Assembly: GCF_001654865.1 (NCBI RefSeq)
Contig: NZ_LXEO01000002.1
Location: 62,001-126,000 of the forward strand
Length of the DNA: 64,000 nt
DNA from: Buttiauxella noackiae ATCC 51607
GTDB taxonomy: Bacteria > Pseudomonadota > Gammaproteobacteria > Enterobacterales > Enterobacteriaceae
Reading direction: 5' to 3'
The position numbers and the translations under genes were made by a program. A model generated the notes under the pieces. It saw only the letters and a program-made list of their open reading frames with translations, was not told the origin of the DNA and made no database searches. Shown here piece by piece: positions 20,691 through 31,071 of the stretch (positions are counted from its first letter, which is position 1; each line of letters begins with the position of its first letter).

Positions 20691-22538
20691 GTGCTAAACC
20701 GCTATCCTTTGTGGAAGTACATCATGCTGATCGTCGTGTTTATCGTCGGTCTGCTATACGCACTTCCCAACCTATATGGTGAGGATCCGGCAGTTCAGAT
20801 CACTGGCGCGCGCGGCGTCGCCGCCAGTGAGCAAACGCTGATCCAGGTCCAGAACACCTTAAACGCAGAAAAAATCCCCGCTAAGTCTGTGGCCCTGGAA
20901 GAGGGTGCGATTCTTGCACGCTTTGACACCACTGATACGCAGCTTCGTGCTCGCGAGGCGCTGATGAGCGTCCTTGGCGATAAATACGTTGTGGCGCTTA
21001 ACTTAGCTGCGGCGACTCCTCGCTGGTTATCCGCTATTTCCGCAGAACCGATGAAACTCGGTCTTGATCTGCGTGGTGGCGTGCACTTCCTGATGGAAGT
21101 CGACATGGATACCGCTCTGAGCAAGTTGCAGGAACAAATTATTGATAACCTGCGCACTGACTTGCGCGATAAGAGCATTGCGTACACTAACGTGCGTAAA
21201 GCCGATAACTATGGTGTCAATGTTGTTTTCCGTGACAGCAAAACGCGTGATGACGCTATCTCCTATTTAACTCCACGCCATCGTGATTTGGTGCTTTCTG
21301 CTCAAGGCAGCAACGCAATGCGTGCTGTAATGACAGATGCTCGCCTGAGTGAAGCGCGTGAGTATGCCGTTCAACAGAACATCAATATCCTGCGTAACCG
21401 TGTAAACCAACTGGGCGTTGCTGAGCCATTGGTACAGCGTCAGGGTGCGGATCGCATTGTTGTTGAACTACCTGGTATTCAGGATACTGCGCGTGCGAAA
21501 GAGATTCTTGGCGCGACTGCAACGCTTGAATTCCGACTGGTCAACACTAACGTGGATGCTTCCGCTGCGGCTTCTGGCCGTGTGCCGGGTGATTCCGAAG
21601 TGAAACAGACCCGTGAAGGTCAACCGGTTGTCCTGTACAAGCGTGTGATTCTGACCGGTGACCATATCACTGACTCCACTTCCAGCATGGATGAATACAA
21701 TCAGGCTCAGGTGAATATTTCACTTGATAGCGCTGGTGGTAACATCATGTCTAACTTCACCAAGGACAACATCGGTAAACCGATGGCAACCCTATTTGTG
21801 GAGTACAAAGACAGCGGTAAGAAAGATTCCACTGGTCGTGCAATTCTGGCGAAACAAGAAGAAGTTATTAACGTGGCGAACATTCAGTCACGTCTGGGTA
21901 ACAGCTTCCGTATCACCGGTATTAGCAATCCAAATGAAGCTCGCCAGCTTTCTCTACTGCTGCGTGCGGGTGCATTGATTGCGCCAATTCAGATTGTTGA
22001 AGAACGTACCATCGGCCCAACTCTGGGTATGGAAAACATCAAGCAAGGTCTTGAAGCGTGTCTGGCAGGTCTGGCTGTTTCAATCATCTTTATGCTGTTC
22101 TTCTATAAGAAGTTTGGCCTGATTGCGACCTCTGCACTGTTGGTTAACCTGGTGATGATTGTGGGGATTATGTCCCTTCTGCCGGGGGCAACGCTCACCA
22201 TGCCGGGGATTGCGGGGATCGTGCTAACCCTTGCCGTCGCCGTCGATGCCAACGTACTGATAAACGAACGTATTAAGGAAGAACTTAGTAACGGACGTTC
22301 GGTACAACAGGCTATCCACGAGGGCTACCAGGGCGCGTTCAGCTCTATTTTCGATGCCAACATTACGACGCTTATCAAGGTCATCATCCTGTATGCCGTA
22401 GGCACCGGGGCAATTAAAGGCTTTGCGATCACAACCGGTATTGGTGTGGCGACGTCCATGTTTACCGCAATCGTCGGTACCCGTGCCATCGTAAACCTGT
22501 TGTACGGCGGCAAACGCATCAACAAGCTGTCTATCTGA
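20691..22538 (+). CDS. secD: Protein-export membrane protein SecD
   Basis: RND-type subunit of the SecDF-YajC complex that uses the proton gradient to pull proteins through SecYEG. At 615 residues it equals E. coli SecD. One N-terminal membrane helix, a large periplasmic domain (about 30-450) with [14 protein letters not shown], and five C-terminal helices including the [15 protein letters not shown] segment that carries the proton-path aspartate. GTG start at 20691 behind AAGGGAACTACC. secF follows after ten bases. Confidence 0.98.
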   Translation: MLNRYPLWKYIMLIVVFIVGLLYALPNLYGEDPAVQITGARGVAASEQTLIQVQNTLNAEKIPAKSVALEEGAILARFDTTDTQLRAREALMSVLGDKYVVALNLAAATPRWLSAISAEPMKLGLDLRGGVHFLMEVDMDTALSKLQEQIIDNLRTDLRDKSIAYTNVRKADNYGVNVVFRDSKTRDDAISYLTPRHRDLVLSAQGSNAMRAVMTDARLSEAREYAVQQNINILRNRVNQLGVAEPLVQRQGADRIVVELPGIQDTARAKEILGATATLEFRLVNTNVDASAAASGRVPGDSEVKQTREGQPVVLYKRVILTGDHITDSTSSMDEYNQAQVNISLDSAGGNIMSNFTKDNIGKPMATLFVEYKDSGKKDSTGRAILAKQEEVINVANIQSRLGNSFRITGISNPNEARQLSLLLRAGALIAPIQIVEERTIGPTLGMENIKQGLEACLAGLAVSIIFMLFFYKKFGLIATSALLVNLVMIVGIMSLLPGATLTMPGIAGIVLTLAVAVDANVLINERIKEELSNGRSVQQAIHEGYQGAFSSIFDANITTLIKVIILYAVGTGAIKGFAITTGIGVATSMFTAIVGTRAIVNLLYGGKRINKLSI

Positions 22539-22548
22539 GGAGTGCGTT

Positions 22549-23520
22549 GTGGCACAGGAATATACTGTTGAACAATTGAACTACGGCCGTAGAGTCCATG
22601 ACTTTATGCGCTGGGATTTCTGGGCTTTCGGTATCTCCGGGTTCTTGCTAATCCTTTCTCTCGTCATTATCGGCGTGAAAGGTTTTAACTGGGGTCTGGA
22701 TTTCACCGGTGGTACGGTTATCGAAATCTCGCTGGAAAAACCAGCGGATTTAGACCAGATGCGTGAAGCGTTGCAGAAGGCGGGCTTTGCTGATCCGCTG
22801 GTGCAGAACTTCGGTAGCAGCCGCGACATTATGGTACGTATGCCACCTGCCAAAGGGGAAACCGGTGGGCAGGTGTTAGGGAGCAAAGTCGTTAGCGTCA
22901 TTAACGAAGCGACTAGCCAGAATGCAGGTGTAAAACGTATTGAGTTCGTAGGCCCAAGTGTGGGTGCCGATCTTGCTCAAAACGGTGCTCTGGCACTGCT
23001 GGCCGCGCTGCTTTCCATCCTGGTATATGTTGGATTCCGCTTTGAGTGGCGTCTGGCTGCCGGTGTGGTTATCGCGCTGATGCACGACGTGATCATTACT
23101 CTGGGTGTACTGTCGCTATTCCATATTGAGATAGACCTGACCATCGTCGCATCGTTGATGTCGGTTATCGGCTACTCACTGAATGACAGTATCGTCGTAT
23201 CTGACCGTATTCGTGAAAACTTCCGCAAGATTCGTCGCGGAACGCCTTACGAAATCTTCAACGTTTCTTTGACGCAGACTCTGCATCGTACGTTGATTAC
23301 ATCCGGTACTACGTTGGTTGTGATTCTGATGTTGTATCTGTTTGGTGGTGCGATGCTGAAAGGCTTCTCACTGACCATGCTTATCGGTGTTTCTATCGGT
23401 ACTGTTTCTTCTATCTACGTGGCGTCAGCACTGGCGTTGAAACTGGGCATGAAGCGTGAGCACATGTTGCAGCAGAAAGTAGAGAAAGAAGGTGCGGATC
23501 AACCGTCGATTCTGCCTTAA
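22549..23520 (+). CDS. secF: Protein-export membrane protein SecF
   Basis: Partner of SecD in proton-driven protein export. The 323-residue protein (E. coli 323) has an N-terminal helix, a periplasmic domain starting [11 protein letters not shown], and five C-terminal helices with [17 protein letters not shown]. The start is GTG at 22549; the ribosome site GAGGAG overlaps the secD stop, so translation is probably coupled. Last gene of the operon, followed by a strong terminator. In E. coli yajD comes next; here it is replaced by a VOC/regulator pair. Confidence 0.97.
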   Translation: MAQEYTVEQLNYGRRVHDFMRWDFWAFGISGFLLILSLVIIGVKGFNWGLDFTGGTVIEISLEKPADLDQMREALQKAGFADPLVQNFGSSRDIMVRMPPAKGETGGQVLGSKVVSVINEATSQNAGVKRIEFVGPSVGADLAQNGALALLAALLSILVYVGFRFEWRLAAGVVIALMHDVIITLGVLSLFHIEIDLTIVASLMSVIGYSLNDSIVVSDRIRENFRKIRRGTPYEIFNVSLTQTLHRTLITSGTTLVVILMLYLFGGAMLKGFSLTMLIGVSIGTVSSIYVASALALKLGMKREHMLQQKVEKEGADQPSILP

Positions 23521-23544
23521 TAATCAGGGCATTTGCTGATATCG

Positions 23545-23578
23545 AAAACCGCGGCCATTGTGCTGCGGTTTTTTTTTC
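23545..23578 (+). terminator. Intrinsic terminator of secDF operon
   Basis: AAAACCGCGGC and GCTGCGGTTTT arms (23545-23555, 23562-23572, one G-U pair) with a six-base loop are followed by more T residues. Confidence 0.92.
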
Positions 23579-23592
23579 GACGGTATAAAAGT

Positions 23593-23616
23593 CTCCTGAC
23601 AGTATGCTGTCAGGAG
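23593..23616. promoter_or_regulatory. Perfect palindrome upstream of VOC gene (operator candidate)
   Basis: CTCCTGACAG (23593-23602), TATG, and CTGTCAGGAG (23607-23616) form a perfect inverted repeat with ten-base arms, 47 bases before the VOC gene. There is no T-run, so it is not a terminator. It is a likely binding site for the HTH-WYL regulator encoded two genes downstream, by analogy with self-regulated pairs of this type (inference). Confidence 0.6.
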
Positions 23617-23663
23617 GGTCTGGTTAGACTCCTTAATGAACCCTATCACTGAGGAGTAAACAA

Positions 23664-24029
23664 ATGGACACCATCATCAATTGGTTTGAAATTCCGGTAC
23701 AAGATCTGGAACGCGCGGCGGCTTTTTACGAGGCGGTTTTTGCAACTAAGCTTCATCGTGAAACGATGCCCGGTATGGAAATGGCTATTTTCCCGCATAC
23801 CAAACCTAATCCCGGTGGAGCGTTGTTAAAATCTGATGCGTTCAAACCTTCGGCGCAAGGTTCGGTGGTTTACCTGCATGCATCTGACTTGAGCGCGATG
23901 CTTGAGCGAGTGGCTAGTTCCGGAGGGGAATGTGTCTTTGGCCCGCAAGAGCTTCCTGATGATATTGGTACTTTTGCACTGATCATCGACAGTGAAGGCA
24001 ATCGTGTCGGGTTACACCAACCCGTTTGA
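23664..24029 (+). CDS. VOC (glyoxalase/bleomycin-resistance) family protein
   Basis: A 121-residue single-domain protein of the vicinal oxygen chelate superfamily. It shows paired beta-alpha-beta-beta-beta units: INWFEIPVQDLERAAAFYEAVF at the start and SVVYLHASDLSAML to DSEGNRVGLHQP in the second half. The final E/H-containing strand IDSEGNRVGLHQ is the usual metal-site region. Function unknown; relatives bind small molecules or act as lyases. GAGGAG lies eight bases before the ATG. It is followed at 71 bases by an HTH-WYL regulator and preceded by a palindrome, so the pair is probably one regulated unit. Confidence 0.88.
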   Translation: MDTIINWFEIPVQDLERAAAFYEAVFATKLHRETMPGMEMAIFPHTKPNPGGALLKSDAFKPSAQGSVVYLHASDLSAMLERVASSGGECVFGPQELPDDIGTFALIIDSEGNRVGLHQPV

Positions 24030-24100
24030 GTCCCGGTATATACTGAATGACGAACGCCTGTCGGAAATTCTGGCAGGCATTACTTTTTCGAAATAACGCC

Positions 24101-24820
24101 ATGAGCCGAAGAGCAGACCGCCTTTTTCAAATCGTCCAGATCCTGCGTGGGCGTCGTATTTCCACGGCAGCGTTACTTGCCGAACGCCTCGAGGTTTCTG
24201 AGCGCACTATCTATCGCGATATCCGTGATCTTTCACTTTCCGGTGTTCCCATTGAAGGTGAGGCAGGGTGTGGCTATCGTTTGCTGCCAGGTTACGATTT
24301 ACCGCCGCTGATGCTAACGCCAATGGAAGTGGAAGCCCTGGTTGCTGCGATACGTTTGGTGCAAACCTGGAGTGGTGAAACGCTTGCACAGGCAGCAGGA
24401 ACTGCGGAGGAAAAACTGCTGGGAATTTTGACCCCACAGCGACGAGTAGTTGCTGAACGGTCTCGTATTCTTTCACCGGATTTTAATAAATACCCGCAGG
24501 TTAAAACCTGGTTTGACGTTTTTCATTCTGCTATCGGACAGTTACAGGTGCTTCATATCAGTTATGAGGATGAACAGGGCCGAGTGTCGAGCCGAAATAT
24601 ACATCCACTAGGGCTGACTTTCTGGGGAGATGTTTGGTTACTGGTAGCCTGGTGTGAGGTGCGCGAGGATTACCGTAGTTTTCGCGTGGATCGCTGTTTG
24701 TCAGTCACACCAGCAGGGCGGAATTTCTCTGAACGCCCCGATCGTTCTCTGAATCATTTCATTCAGTTACAGCAAAATGAAGGCTGTCTTCCAGAAACAA
24801 AAAAGCCGATCGGCAAATAG
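24101..24820 (+). CDS. HTH-WYL transcriptional regulator (YafY/DeoR-like)
   Basis: A 239-residue regulator: N-terminal HTH_11 helix-turn-helix (RADRLFQIVQILRG... LAERLEVSERTIYRDIRDL, residues about 1-60) and a C-terminal WYL ligand-sensing domain (about 135-215, with LTFWGDVWLLVAWCEVREDYRSFRVDR). The frame is open back to 24047, but MSRRADRLFQ at 24101 is the usual family N-terminus, so that start is preferred; no strong ribosome site marks either. It is downstream of the VOC gene and probably controls it through the palindrome at 23593-23616. The coding end overlaps its own terminator. Confidence 0.85.
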   Translation: MSRRADRLFQIVQILRGRRISTAALLAERLEVSERTIYRDIRDLSLSGVPIEGEAGCGYRLLPGYDLPPLMLTPMEVEALVAAIRLVQTWSGETLAQAAGTAEEKLLGILTPQRRVVAERSRILSPDFNKYPQVKTWFDVFHSAIGQLQVLHISYEDEQGRVSSRNIHPLGLTFWGDVWLLVAWCEVREDYRSFRVDRCLSVTPAGRNFSERPDRSLNHFIQLQQNEGCLPETKKPIGK

Positions 24821-24834
24821 CGGATCGGCTTTTT
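24800..24834. terminator. Bidirectional terminator between regulator gene and tsx
   Basis: AAAAAGCCGATC (24800-24811) pairs perfectly with GATCGGCTTTTT (24823-24834) around an 11-base loop. The stop codon of the regulator lies in the loop region. T-runs on both strands serve this gene and tsx. Confidence 0.9.
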
Positions 24835-24851
24835 AAAGATTCAGACAGCGA

Positions 24852-25730
24852 TTAGAAGTTGTAACCAACCACTAAGTAACCACCCCAACCAGTGGAGCGC
24901 ACGTTCTCATTCATAAAGCTAAGATCTGCATCATCGTTCCACTGGCCACCGTTGTGCCAGTAACGGGCAACAACTGCATAATGGAAGTGATCATAGTTCA
25001 GAGAAAGAACATGGCTGGAAGCGATAGAGTTACTGGTGCGAGCTTGTTTGCCATTCTGATCAAGGAAATTGTCGTCGCCCAGATCTGAACCCCAGTCAAA
25101 GTTTGTGAAACCGATGTAGCTCAGGTTACCGCCCCACAGGGAAGTAATCGGCACAAAGTATTTCACTTTGAAACGGTAGCCATCCCACTCGTTTTCGTTG
25201 GATGCGCCATAGTTCTGCCACTGGTATTTTGCATACACGTTCATGGACAGGCTCATTGGCAGGCCAGTATCGATGTCGGTACCCAGACCCATGTACCAGG
25301 TGCTCTGACGGCCATCTTTGTTGCGACCCATATCGTAGATATAGTTGTTTGCAACATACCACTCTTTGAACGGACCGAAGCTCAGGTCAGTGCCAGTCAG
25401 CTTGTCGATAGAGAAACGTGGTTCAATTTCCATAAACAGCGGAGAACCGTGGTTCCAGATACCTTTCGCATCAGTGTTACCACCGAAGAATACTGGCGCA
25501 TCCATGTAACCATAGAAGTCGAACCAATCTTTCTTAGCGAAAGCTTCATATTCCAGATAGGTATCGTTACGGATTTGTGGCCCGAAACGGGTGTGGTAGC
25601 TGCCTACAACGTTAACGCTTTGGTGCCACCAATCAGAAAGGTATTCAGTGTTTTTTGTTTCTTCGGCGTGAGCCGCGAAAGAGCTTGAAAGCGCCAGGAC
25701 GGTGCTAGCCGCCAAAATAATTTTTTTCAT
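24852..25730 (-). CDS. tsx: Nucleoside-specific outer-membrane channel Tsx
   Basis: Outer-membrane beta-barrel that admits nucleosides and serves as a phage/colicin receptor in E. coli. From the ATG at 25730 the product is 292 residues (E. coli 294): signal peptide 1-22 (cleavage after AAHA), then a mature protein starting [21 protein letters not shown] and ending in aromatic [10 protein letters not shown], the barrel-assembly signal. An in-frame GTG extension to 25742 is disregarded because MKKI is the conserved start. CRP-like sites upstream suggest the CRP/CytR control known in E. coli. The [10 protein letters not shown] loop near the end differs from E. coli and may affect receptor specificity. 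Confidence 0.96.
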   Translation of the reverse strand: MKKIILAASTVLALSSSFAAHAEETKNTEYLSDWWHQSVNVVGSYHTRFGPQIRNDTYLEYEAFAKKDWFDFYGYMDAPVFFGGNTDAKGIWNHGSPLFMEIEPRFSIDKLTGTDLSFGPFKEWYVANNYIYDMGRNKDGRQSTWYMGLGTDIDTGLPMSLSMNVYAKYQWQNYGASNENEWDGYRFKVKYFVPITSLWGGNLSYIGFTNFDWGSDLGDDNFLDQNGKQARTSNSIASSHVLSLNYDHFHYAVVARYWHNGGQWNDDADLSFMNENVRSTGWGGYLVVGYNF

Positions 25731-25827
25731 TTTATATGCCACTGTTTTTACATGAATCCCGTGAGGGCAGGAGGTGTTTTATCACCTAAGGTCATCAACC
25801 ATTCACTTGGTTCTTATTGACGCGCCT

Positions 25828-25869
25828 ATTATAGAAATCCCTGCTCACAAAAATATGTTTCATTTCACA
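25828..25869 (-). promoter_or_regulatory. tsx promoter with CRP site at -40.5
   Basis: On the minus strand TATAAT at 25833-25828 is a perfect -10 without a -35. A weak CRP-like site, TCACA at 25865-25869 with N6 and a poor second half at 25854-25858, is centred near 25861.5. That is about -40.5 from the expected start, the class II position reported for E. coli tsx-p2. Confidence 0.6.
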
Positions 25870-25978
25870 TTATCGACAAGTGCGTAATCGATTGCGTTCT
25901 CAATTGCGCACATTAAAAACGGGCGAGATTCTACCTGCTTCGTGAATTTAAGCAAATAGATGGCCCGTTGTTACAAAT

Positions 25979-26000
25979 ATATGTGATTAAGATCACTAGA
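25979..26000. promoter_or_regulatory. Strong CRP site between tsx and yajI
   Basis: TGTGA-TTAAGA-TCACT at 25982-25997 matches the CRP consensus TGTGA-N6-TCACA at nine of ten core bases. It lies about 250 bases upstream of tsx and 110 bases beyond the yajI stop, so it most likely serves tsx from a distance. Confidence 0.65.
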
Positions 26001-26108
26001 TTTATTTATCAGAGAGAAAGGAGTTGATCGGGTTTCATTCGTTGAGTTGTAACAAAAAACGCAGATGTTACTGAGGGTTACCCCCACAAACGCGAGGGTA
26101 GTTGTTTA

Positions 26109-26669
26109 TTACTGGACTGGTAGCGCCAGGGAAGGATCGACGGGTTGTATATCGTGAATTCTCACAAAACCTAATTGGTCAGGCGAAAGCCCTGAAAGCA
26201 CTAACGGAATACTGACATCGCTCGGTGCTAATACGCTCGCAGGCGCATTGAATTGTTGCGACTGAACGTTCACTTCCTGGTAGTTATCCGTGGTGCCCTG
26301 TATTTCCCCCCATTCTACTTTGCCGGTAAAAGCAGGCAGCGGATCGTTGGACTCACCTTTGATCATGAGCATCACACGGGTGCCATTTGCTTCCGGGGTA
26401 ATGCTGCTCAGCGACATTTGCAGATTGCCTAACTGACTATTCAGGCGCGCCGGAGTTTTAGAACCGGGTAACAAATAGACACCAGTCGTTGATTTAGCGT
26501 TCAGTGCATTTTGTTGCGTCAGTTTCACGGTCTGATCAGTGAGCTGGGTCATTTCTTTATTTAAAGAACCCACTTCGCTTTTCATTTGGCGCACTTCAGT
26601 TTGTTGTGCGCAGGCACTGAGGCTCACCAGGCTGGTAACCAGGAGAATTCTTAGGTAACTCTTTGTCAT
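26109..26669 (-). CDS. yajI: Lipoprotein YajI (DUF3251)
   Basis: Predicted periplasmic lipoprotein of 186 residues (E. coli YajI 179), function unknown. The signal peptide ends in lipobox LSAC with lipidated C20. A short heptad-like coiled coil follows (about 25-55), then the conserved NAKSTTGVYLLPGSKTPARLN and a beta-rich domain. The C-terminal LGFVRIHDIQPVDP is typical of the family. It lies between tsx and nrdR as in E. coli and is divergent from nrdR. Confidence 0.92.
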   Translation of the reverse strand: MTKSYLRILLVTSLVSLSACAQQTEVRQMKSEVGSLNKEMTQLTDQTVKLTQQNALNAKSTTGVYLLPGSKTPARLNSQLGNLQMSLSSITPEANGTRVMLMIKGESNDPLPAFTGKVEWGEIQGTTDNYQEVNVQSQQFNAPASVLAPSDVSIPLVLSGLSPDQLGFVRIHDIQPVDPSLALPVQ

Positions 26670-26784
26670 CGCTAATTTTTCCTTGAGGTTCTTTCCTGAA
26701 TTAAGCGTAGCTTGTCGCTAATGAAAAGTCATATTTGTTGGGATGAGGTGGCGTTACCTTTGTACTCCCGCTACTTCGCGGTAA

Positions 26785-27269
<485 letters not shown>

Positions 27270-27270
<1 letters not shown>

Positions 27271-28391
27271 TGCTGATGTCGCTTGATGAAAAATTTATGG
27301 CTCGTGCTTTGCAATTGGCAAAGCGCGGGCGTTTCACCACCATGCCGAACCCGAATGTTGGCTGCGTGATTGCCAAAGATGGCGAAATTGTTGGTGAGGG
27401 TTTCCACTTTCGTGCCGGTGAGCCTCATGCAGAAGTTCATGCGTTGCGCATGGCTGGTGACAAAGCACAAGGTGCTACAGCGTATGTCACATTAGAGCCT
27501 TGTAGTCACCATGGTCGCACACCACCGTGCTGTGATGCGTTAATTGCGGCTGGTGTTTCGCGTGTGGTTGCCGCGATGCAAGACCCAAATCCACAAGTTG
27601 CCGGGCGTGGTTTATACCGTTTGCAACAGGCTGGCATTGATGTGAGCCATGGTTTGATGATGAACGAAGCCGAGGTCATTAACCGGGGCTTCCTGAAGCG
27701 CATGCGTACCGGTTTCCCGTATATTCAACTCAAGCTGGGTGCATCGCTCGATGGCCGTACCGCGATGGCCAGTGGTGAAAGTCAGTGGATCACTTCACCT
27801 GAATCACGCCGGGATGTGCAGCGCCTGCGTGCGCAAAGTGCAGCTATTCTAAGCAGCAGTGCAACGGTGTTGGCTGATGATCCATCTTTCACTGTGCGTT
27901 GGAACGAATTAGGCAGCGCGACTCAGGCAGTTTACGCCCAGGAAAACTTACGCCAGCCAACGCGCATTATTCTCGACCGAGAAAATCGCGTGACGCCGCA
28001 ACACAAAATTATCGCTCAGGCAGGTGAAACCTGGCTTGCACGTTGTAAAGCCGATGAGCAAATATGGCCTGACGGTGTTGAGCAATTTATCGTGCCAGAG
28101 CATAACGGCCATCTCGATTTGGTCGTTATGATGATGTTACTTGGCAAACGTCAGGTGAATTCCATTTGGGTGGAGGCGGGCGCAACACTTGGTGGCGCGC
28201 TACTGCAAGCCGGTCTGGTTGATGAGTTGATTGTGTATGTAGCACCGAAATTATTAGGTAACGAGGCGCGTGGCTTATGTAACCTGCCGGGGCTTGAAAA
28301 ATTAGCCGATGCGCCCGAATTTAGCTTTAGCGAAGTCCGTCAGGTCGGCCCTGATTTATGCCTGCATTTGACGCAGCGTATCGCACGTTAG
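27270..28391 (+). CDS. ribD: Riboflavin biosynthesis bifunctional deaminase/reductase RibD
   Basis: Catalyses deamination of the pyrimidine intermediate and then reduction of its ribose side chain in riboflavin synthesis. The 373-residue protein (E. coli 367) has an N-terminal deaminase domain with zinc ligands H53 (HAEVHAL), C78 and C87 (EPCSHHGRTPPCC) and proton-shuttling E55. The C-terminal reductase domain has LGASLDGRTAM and VEAGATLGGALL. The ATG at 27270 overlaps the nrdR stop; an alternative ATG is at 27276. ribH follows 79 bases later. Confidence 0.97.
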
Positions 28392-28470
28392 TAAAACGTA
28401 AGCAGCCGCGAAAAGATTATGATAAAATCCGCCCCCCTAACGGGGCTAAACAGAACCGTAAAGGAAGAAT

Positions 28471-28941
28471 ATGAACATCATTGAAGCAGCCGTTGCTACT
28501 CCAGACGCTCGCGTCGCCATCACCATCGCGCGTTTTAACAACTTCATCAATGACAGCCTGCTGGATGGTGCGCTTGACGCCCTGAAACGTATCGGCCAGG
28601 TTAAAGATGAAAATATCACCGTGGTCTGGGTTCCGGGTGCTTATGAGTTGCCATTGGCGGCAGATGCACTGGCGAAAACCGGTAATTATGACGCGGTGAT
28701 TGCGCTGGGCACGGTTATCCGTGGCGGTACAGCTCACTTTGAATATGTTGCTGGTGGTGCCAGCAATGGCCTGGCACATGTTGCGCAGGAAAGTGGTATT
28801 CCAGTCGCCTTTGGCGTGCTGACCACCGAAAGTATTGAACAAGCCATCGAACGCGCTGGCACAAAAGCCGGTAACAAGGGTGCAGAAGCTGCACTGACCG
28901 CGCTTGAAATGATTAATGTATTGAAAGCCATCAAGGCCTGA
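28471..28941 (+). CDS. ribH: 6,7-dimethyl-8-ribityllumazine synthase RibH
   Basis: Condenses the RibD-derived pyrimidine with dihydroxybutanone phosphate to give the direct riboflavin precursor; forms an icosahedral capsid in related bacteria. 156 residues, equal to the E. coli protein (also called RibE). Visible motifs are [39 protein letters not shown] (with the catalytic His) and [11 protein letters not shown]. Preceded by GGAAGA and followed by nusB, as in E. coli. Confidence 0.97.
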   Translation: MNIIEAAVATPDARVAITIARFNNFINDSLLDGALDALKRIGQVKDENITVVWVPGAYELPLAADALAKTGNYDAVIALGTVIRGGTAHFEYVAGGASNGLAHVAQESGIPVAFGVLTTESIEQAIERAGTKAGNKGAEAALTALEMINVLKAIKA

Positions 28942-28961
28942 TTTTTTGTAAGGGGAAATCT

Positions 28962-29381
28962 GTGAAACCTGCTGCTCGTCGCCGTGCCCGTGAGTGTGCC
29001 GTTCAGGCGCTATACTCCTGGCAGTTATCTCGAAATGACATCGCTGATGTCGAATACCAGTTCCTGGCTGAACAGGACGTCAAAGACGTTGACGTTAACT
29101 ACTTCCGCGAACTGTTGGTCGGGGTGGCTACTAACAGCGCGTATCTGGATGGGCTAATGAAGCCTTACCTGTCTCGCCAGCTCGAAGAGCTGGGTCAGGT
29201 AGAAAAAGCGGTTCTGCGTATTGCACTGTTTGAATTGGCTAAACGTGATGACGTGCCATACAAAGTGGCAATCAACGAAGCCATTGATCTTGCGAAAACC
29301 TTCGGTGCCGAAGACAGCCACAAGTTCGTAAATGGTGTGCTTGATAAAGCTGCTCCACAGATTCGTCCCCGCAAAAAGTAA
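28962..29381 (+). CDS. nusB: Transcription antitermination factor NusB
   Basis: RNA-binding protein that, with NusE (S10), recognises boxA RNA for rRNA antitermination. 139 residues, all alpha-helical, identical in length to E. coli NusB, with conserved [18 protein letters not shown] and [13 protein letters not shown]. Start is GTG at 28962 with AAGGGG about six bases upstream. It sits between ribH and thiL, with a compound hairpin and a short repeat after it. Confidence 0.97.
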   Translation: MKPAARRRARECAVQALYSWQLSRNDIADVEYQFLAEQDVKDVDVNYFRELLVGVATNSAYLDGLMKPYLSRQLEELGQVEKAVLRIALFELAKRDDVPYKVAINEAIDLAKTFGAEDSHKFVNGVLDKAAPQIRPRKK

Positions 29382-29387
29382 TCTTCT

Positions 29388-29468
29388 GGCCGGTGATTAT
29401 TCATGAGTTTTTGAGCTACAGCTAACAACGCTGTAGCCTAAAGAATACTGAATACCCGGCCTTTTTTT
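29388..29468 (+). terminator. Compound terminator after nusB
   Basis: An outer stem pairs GGCCGG...TATTCA (from 29388) with TGAATACCCGGCC (29449-29461), and an inner perfect hairpin GCTACAGC/GCTGTAGC lies in its loop near 29415-29436. The structure ends in seven T residues. Confidence 0.65.
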
Positions 29469-29472
29469 ATTC

Positions 29473-29533
29473 TATATCCGTTAGCATTCGAGTTGCAGCT
29501 AAGACCCCTGCAGCTTGCAGAATGACGGGTATA
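29473..29533. repeat. Internally deleted ERIC-like element between nusB and thiL
   Basis: About 61 bases whose ends are inverted copies (TATATCCG...GCATTCGAGTTGCAG and CTGCAGCTTGCAGAATGACGGGTATA). The ends match those of the full ERIC at 60232-60355, but the central TTACTT/AAGTAA core is absent. Confidence 0.65.
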
Positions 29534-29549
29534 TTCAGAGGCGTAACGA

Positions 29550-30527
29550 ATGGCATGCGGTGAGTTTTCCTTAATTGCCCGTTATTTTGATCGCGTAAGC
29601 AGTTCCCGTCGCGATGTGGAAACCGGAATCGGCGATGATTGTGCCTTGCTGACGGTAGCCGAGAAGCAACTTTTAGCGATAAGCACCGATACGCTAGTCT
29701 CAGGCATCCACTTCCTGCCGGATATTAATCCTCGCGATTTGGGCTACAAAGCTCTGGCAGTTAATCTAAGCGATTTGGCTGCTATGGGCGCCGATCCAGC
29801 CTGGTTGACGCTGGCTATTACCCTTCCTGAAGTCGATGAAAGCTGGCTTGAAGCCTTCAGCGATAGTTTGTTTGAACAACTCGAATACTACGATATGCAG
29901 CTCATCGGCGGTGATACCACCCGTGGCCCGCTCGCAATGACGCTTGGTATTCACGGCCTGGTGCCGGTGGGGCGTGCGCTAAAACGTAGCGGAGCTCGCC
30001 CTGGTGACTGGATTTATGTCACGGGTACGCCAGGTGATAGCGCCGCAGGCCTTGCCATACTGCAAGATCGTTTAGTCGTTAAAGATTCGGCACAGGCTGA
30101 ATATCTTACTCAACGCCATTTGCGCCCAACTCCTCGCGTGCTGCACGGGCAGGCCTTACGTGATCTTGCCAGCAGTGCAATTGATCTCTCTGACGGGCTA
30201 ATCTCTGATTTGGGTCATATCCTTAAAGCGAGTGAGTGTGGAGCGCGCATTGATCTCGATGCTCTGCCATATTCGACTGCGTTGAAAGCTAACGTTAGCG
30301 ATGAACTTGCGTTGCAATGGGCGCTTTCTGGCGGAGAAGATTACGAGCTGTGCTTTACCGTGCCGGAACTCAATCGTGGTGCCCTGGATGTGGCTATTGG
30401 TAATCTTGGGATTCCATTTACCTGCATCGGCCAGGTTGCGCCTGATTCTGAAGGGCTGCAGTTCTTGCAAAATGGCAAACCGGTTAAGCTGGATTTAAAA
30501 GGATACGATCACTTTGCCTCGTGCTAA
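29550..30527 (+). CDS. thiL: Thiamine-monophosphate kinase ThiL
   Basis: ATP-dependent kinase making thiamine diphosphate, the active cofactor. 325 residues as in E. coli. N-terminal [10 protein letters not shown], Mg/ATP-binding [33 protein letters not shown] and [10 protein letters not shown] are all present. GAGGCG lies seven bases before the ATG. Its end overlaps pgpA by 14 bases. Confidence 0.97.
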   Translation: MACGEFSLIARYFDRVSSSRRDVETGIGDDCALLTVAEKQLLAISTDTLVSGIHFLPDINPRDLGYKALAVNLSDLAAMGADPAWLTLAITLPEVDESWLEAFSDSLFEQLEYYDMQLIGGDTTRGPLAMTLGIHGLVPVGRALKRSGARPGDWIYVTGTPGDSAAGLAILQDRLVVKDSAQAEYLTQRHLRPTPRVLHGQALRDLASSAIDLSDGLISDLGHILKASECGARIDLDALPYSTALKANVSDELALQWALSGGEDYELCFTVPELNRGALDVAIGNLGIPFTCIGQVAPDSEGLQFLQNGKPVKLDLKGYDHFASC

Positions 30528-31020
30528 AGATGTGGCTAAAAGCCGTCTCAAACTCAGCAATCCATGGCATTTGCTTGCCACTGGTTTTGGCAGCGGCTTA
30601 AGCCCAATAATGCCCGGTACCGCGGGGTCGCTTGCAGCGATCCCATTCTGGTATGTAATGACATTTTTGCCATGGCAGCTCTATTCCATGGTCATCATGC
30701 TCGGTATTTGTATCGGTGTTTATCTGTGCCACCAGACCGCACGTGATATGGGAGTTCATGACCACGGCAGCATTGTGTGGGATGAATTCATCGGCATGTG
30801 GATTACTCTGATGGCACTGCCAATCAACGATTGGCGTTGGGTTGCCGCAGGCTTTTTGGTATTCCGAATTCTCGATATCTGGAAGCCATGGCCAATTCGT
30901 TGGTTTGACCGCAATGTGCATGGTGGCATGGGGATCATGGTGGATGACATTGTCGCCGGGGTGTTCTCCGCGGGAATAATCTATGTGATTGGTCACCACT
31001 GGCCGATTGGTTTGTTCTGA
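30514..31020 (+). CDS. pgpA: Phosphatidylglycerophosphatase A
   Basis: Inner-membrane phosphatase converting phosphatidylglycerophosphate to phosphatidylglycerol. 168 residues from a TTG start at 30514 (E. coli 172 with four extra N-terminal residues). The conserved body begins [27 protein letters not shown] and contains [15 protein letters not shown], the acidic catalytic region, and about four membrane helices. No in-frame ATG exists near the E. coli start; the equivalent codon at 30508 reads ATC. AAAAGG at 30497-30502 serves the TTG. Overlap with thiL implies coupled translation. Confidence 0.93.
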   Translation: MPRAKDVAKSRLKLSNPWHLLATGFGSGLSPIMPGTAGSLAAIPFWYVMTFLPWQLYSMVIMLGICIGVYLCHQTARDMGVHDHGSIVWDEFIGMWITLMALPINDWRWVAAGFLVFRILDIWKPWPIRWFDRNVHGGMGIMVDDIVAGVFSAGIIYVIGHHWPIGLF

Positions 31021-31071
31021 TTTAAAACAACCCTCACGCACTCCCTCTGGAGAGTGTGAGGGCATTAATAG

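Larger units (their letters stand above)
25731..26108. other. tsx upstream region
   Basis: 378 bases hold the tsx promoter, two CRP-like sites and ATTGCGTT at about 25891-25898, resembling a CytR half-site. No gene is seen. Both flanking genes are on the minus strand. Confidence 0.6.
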
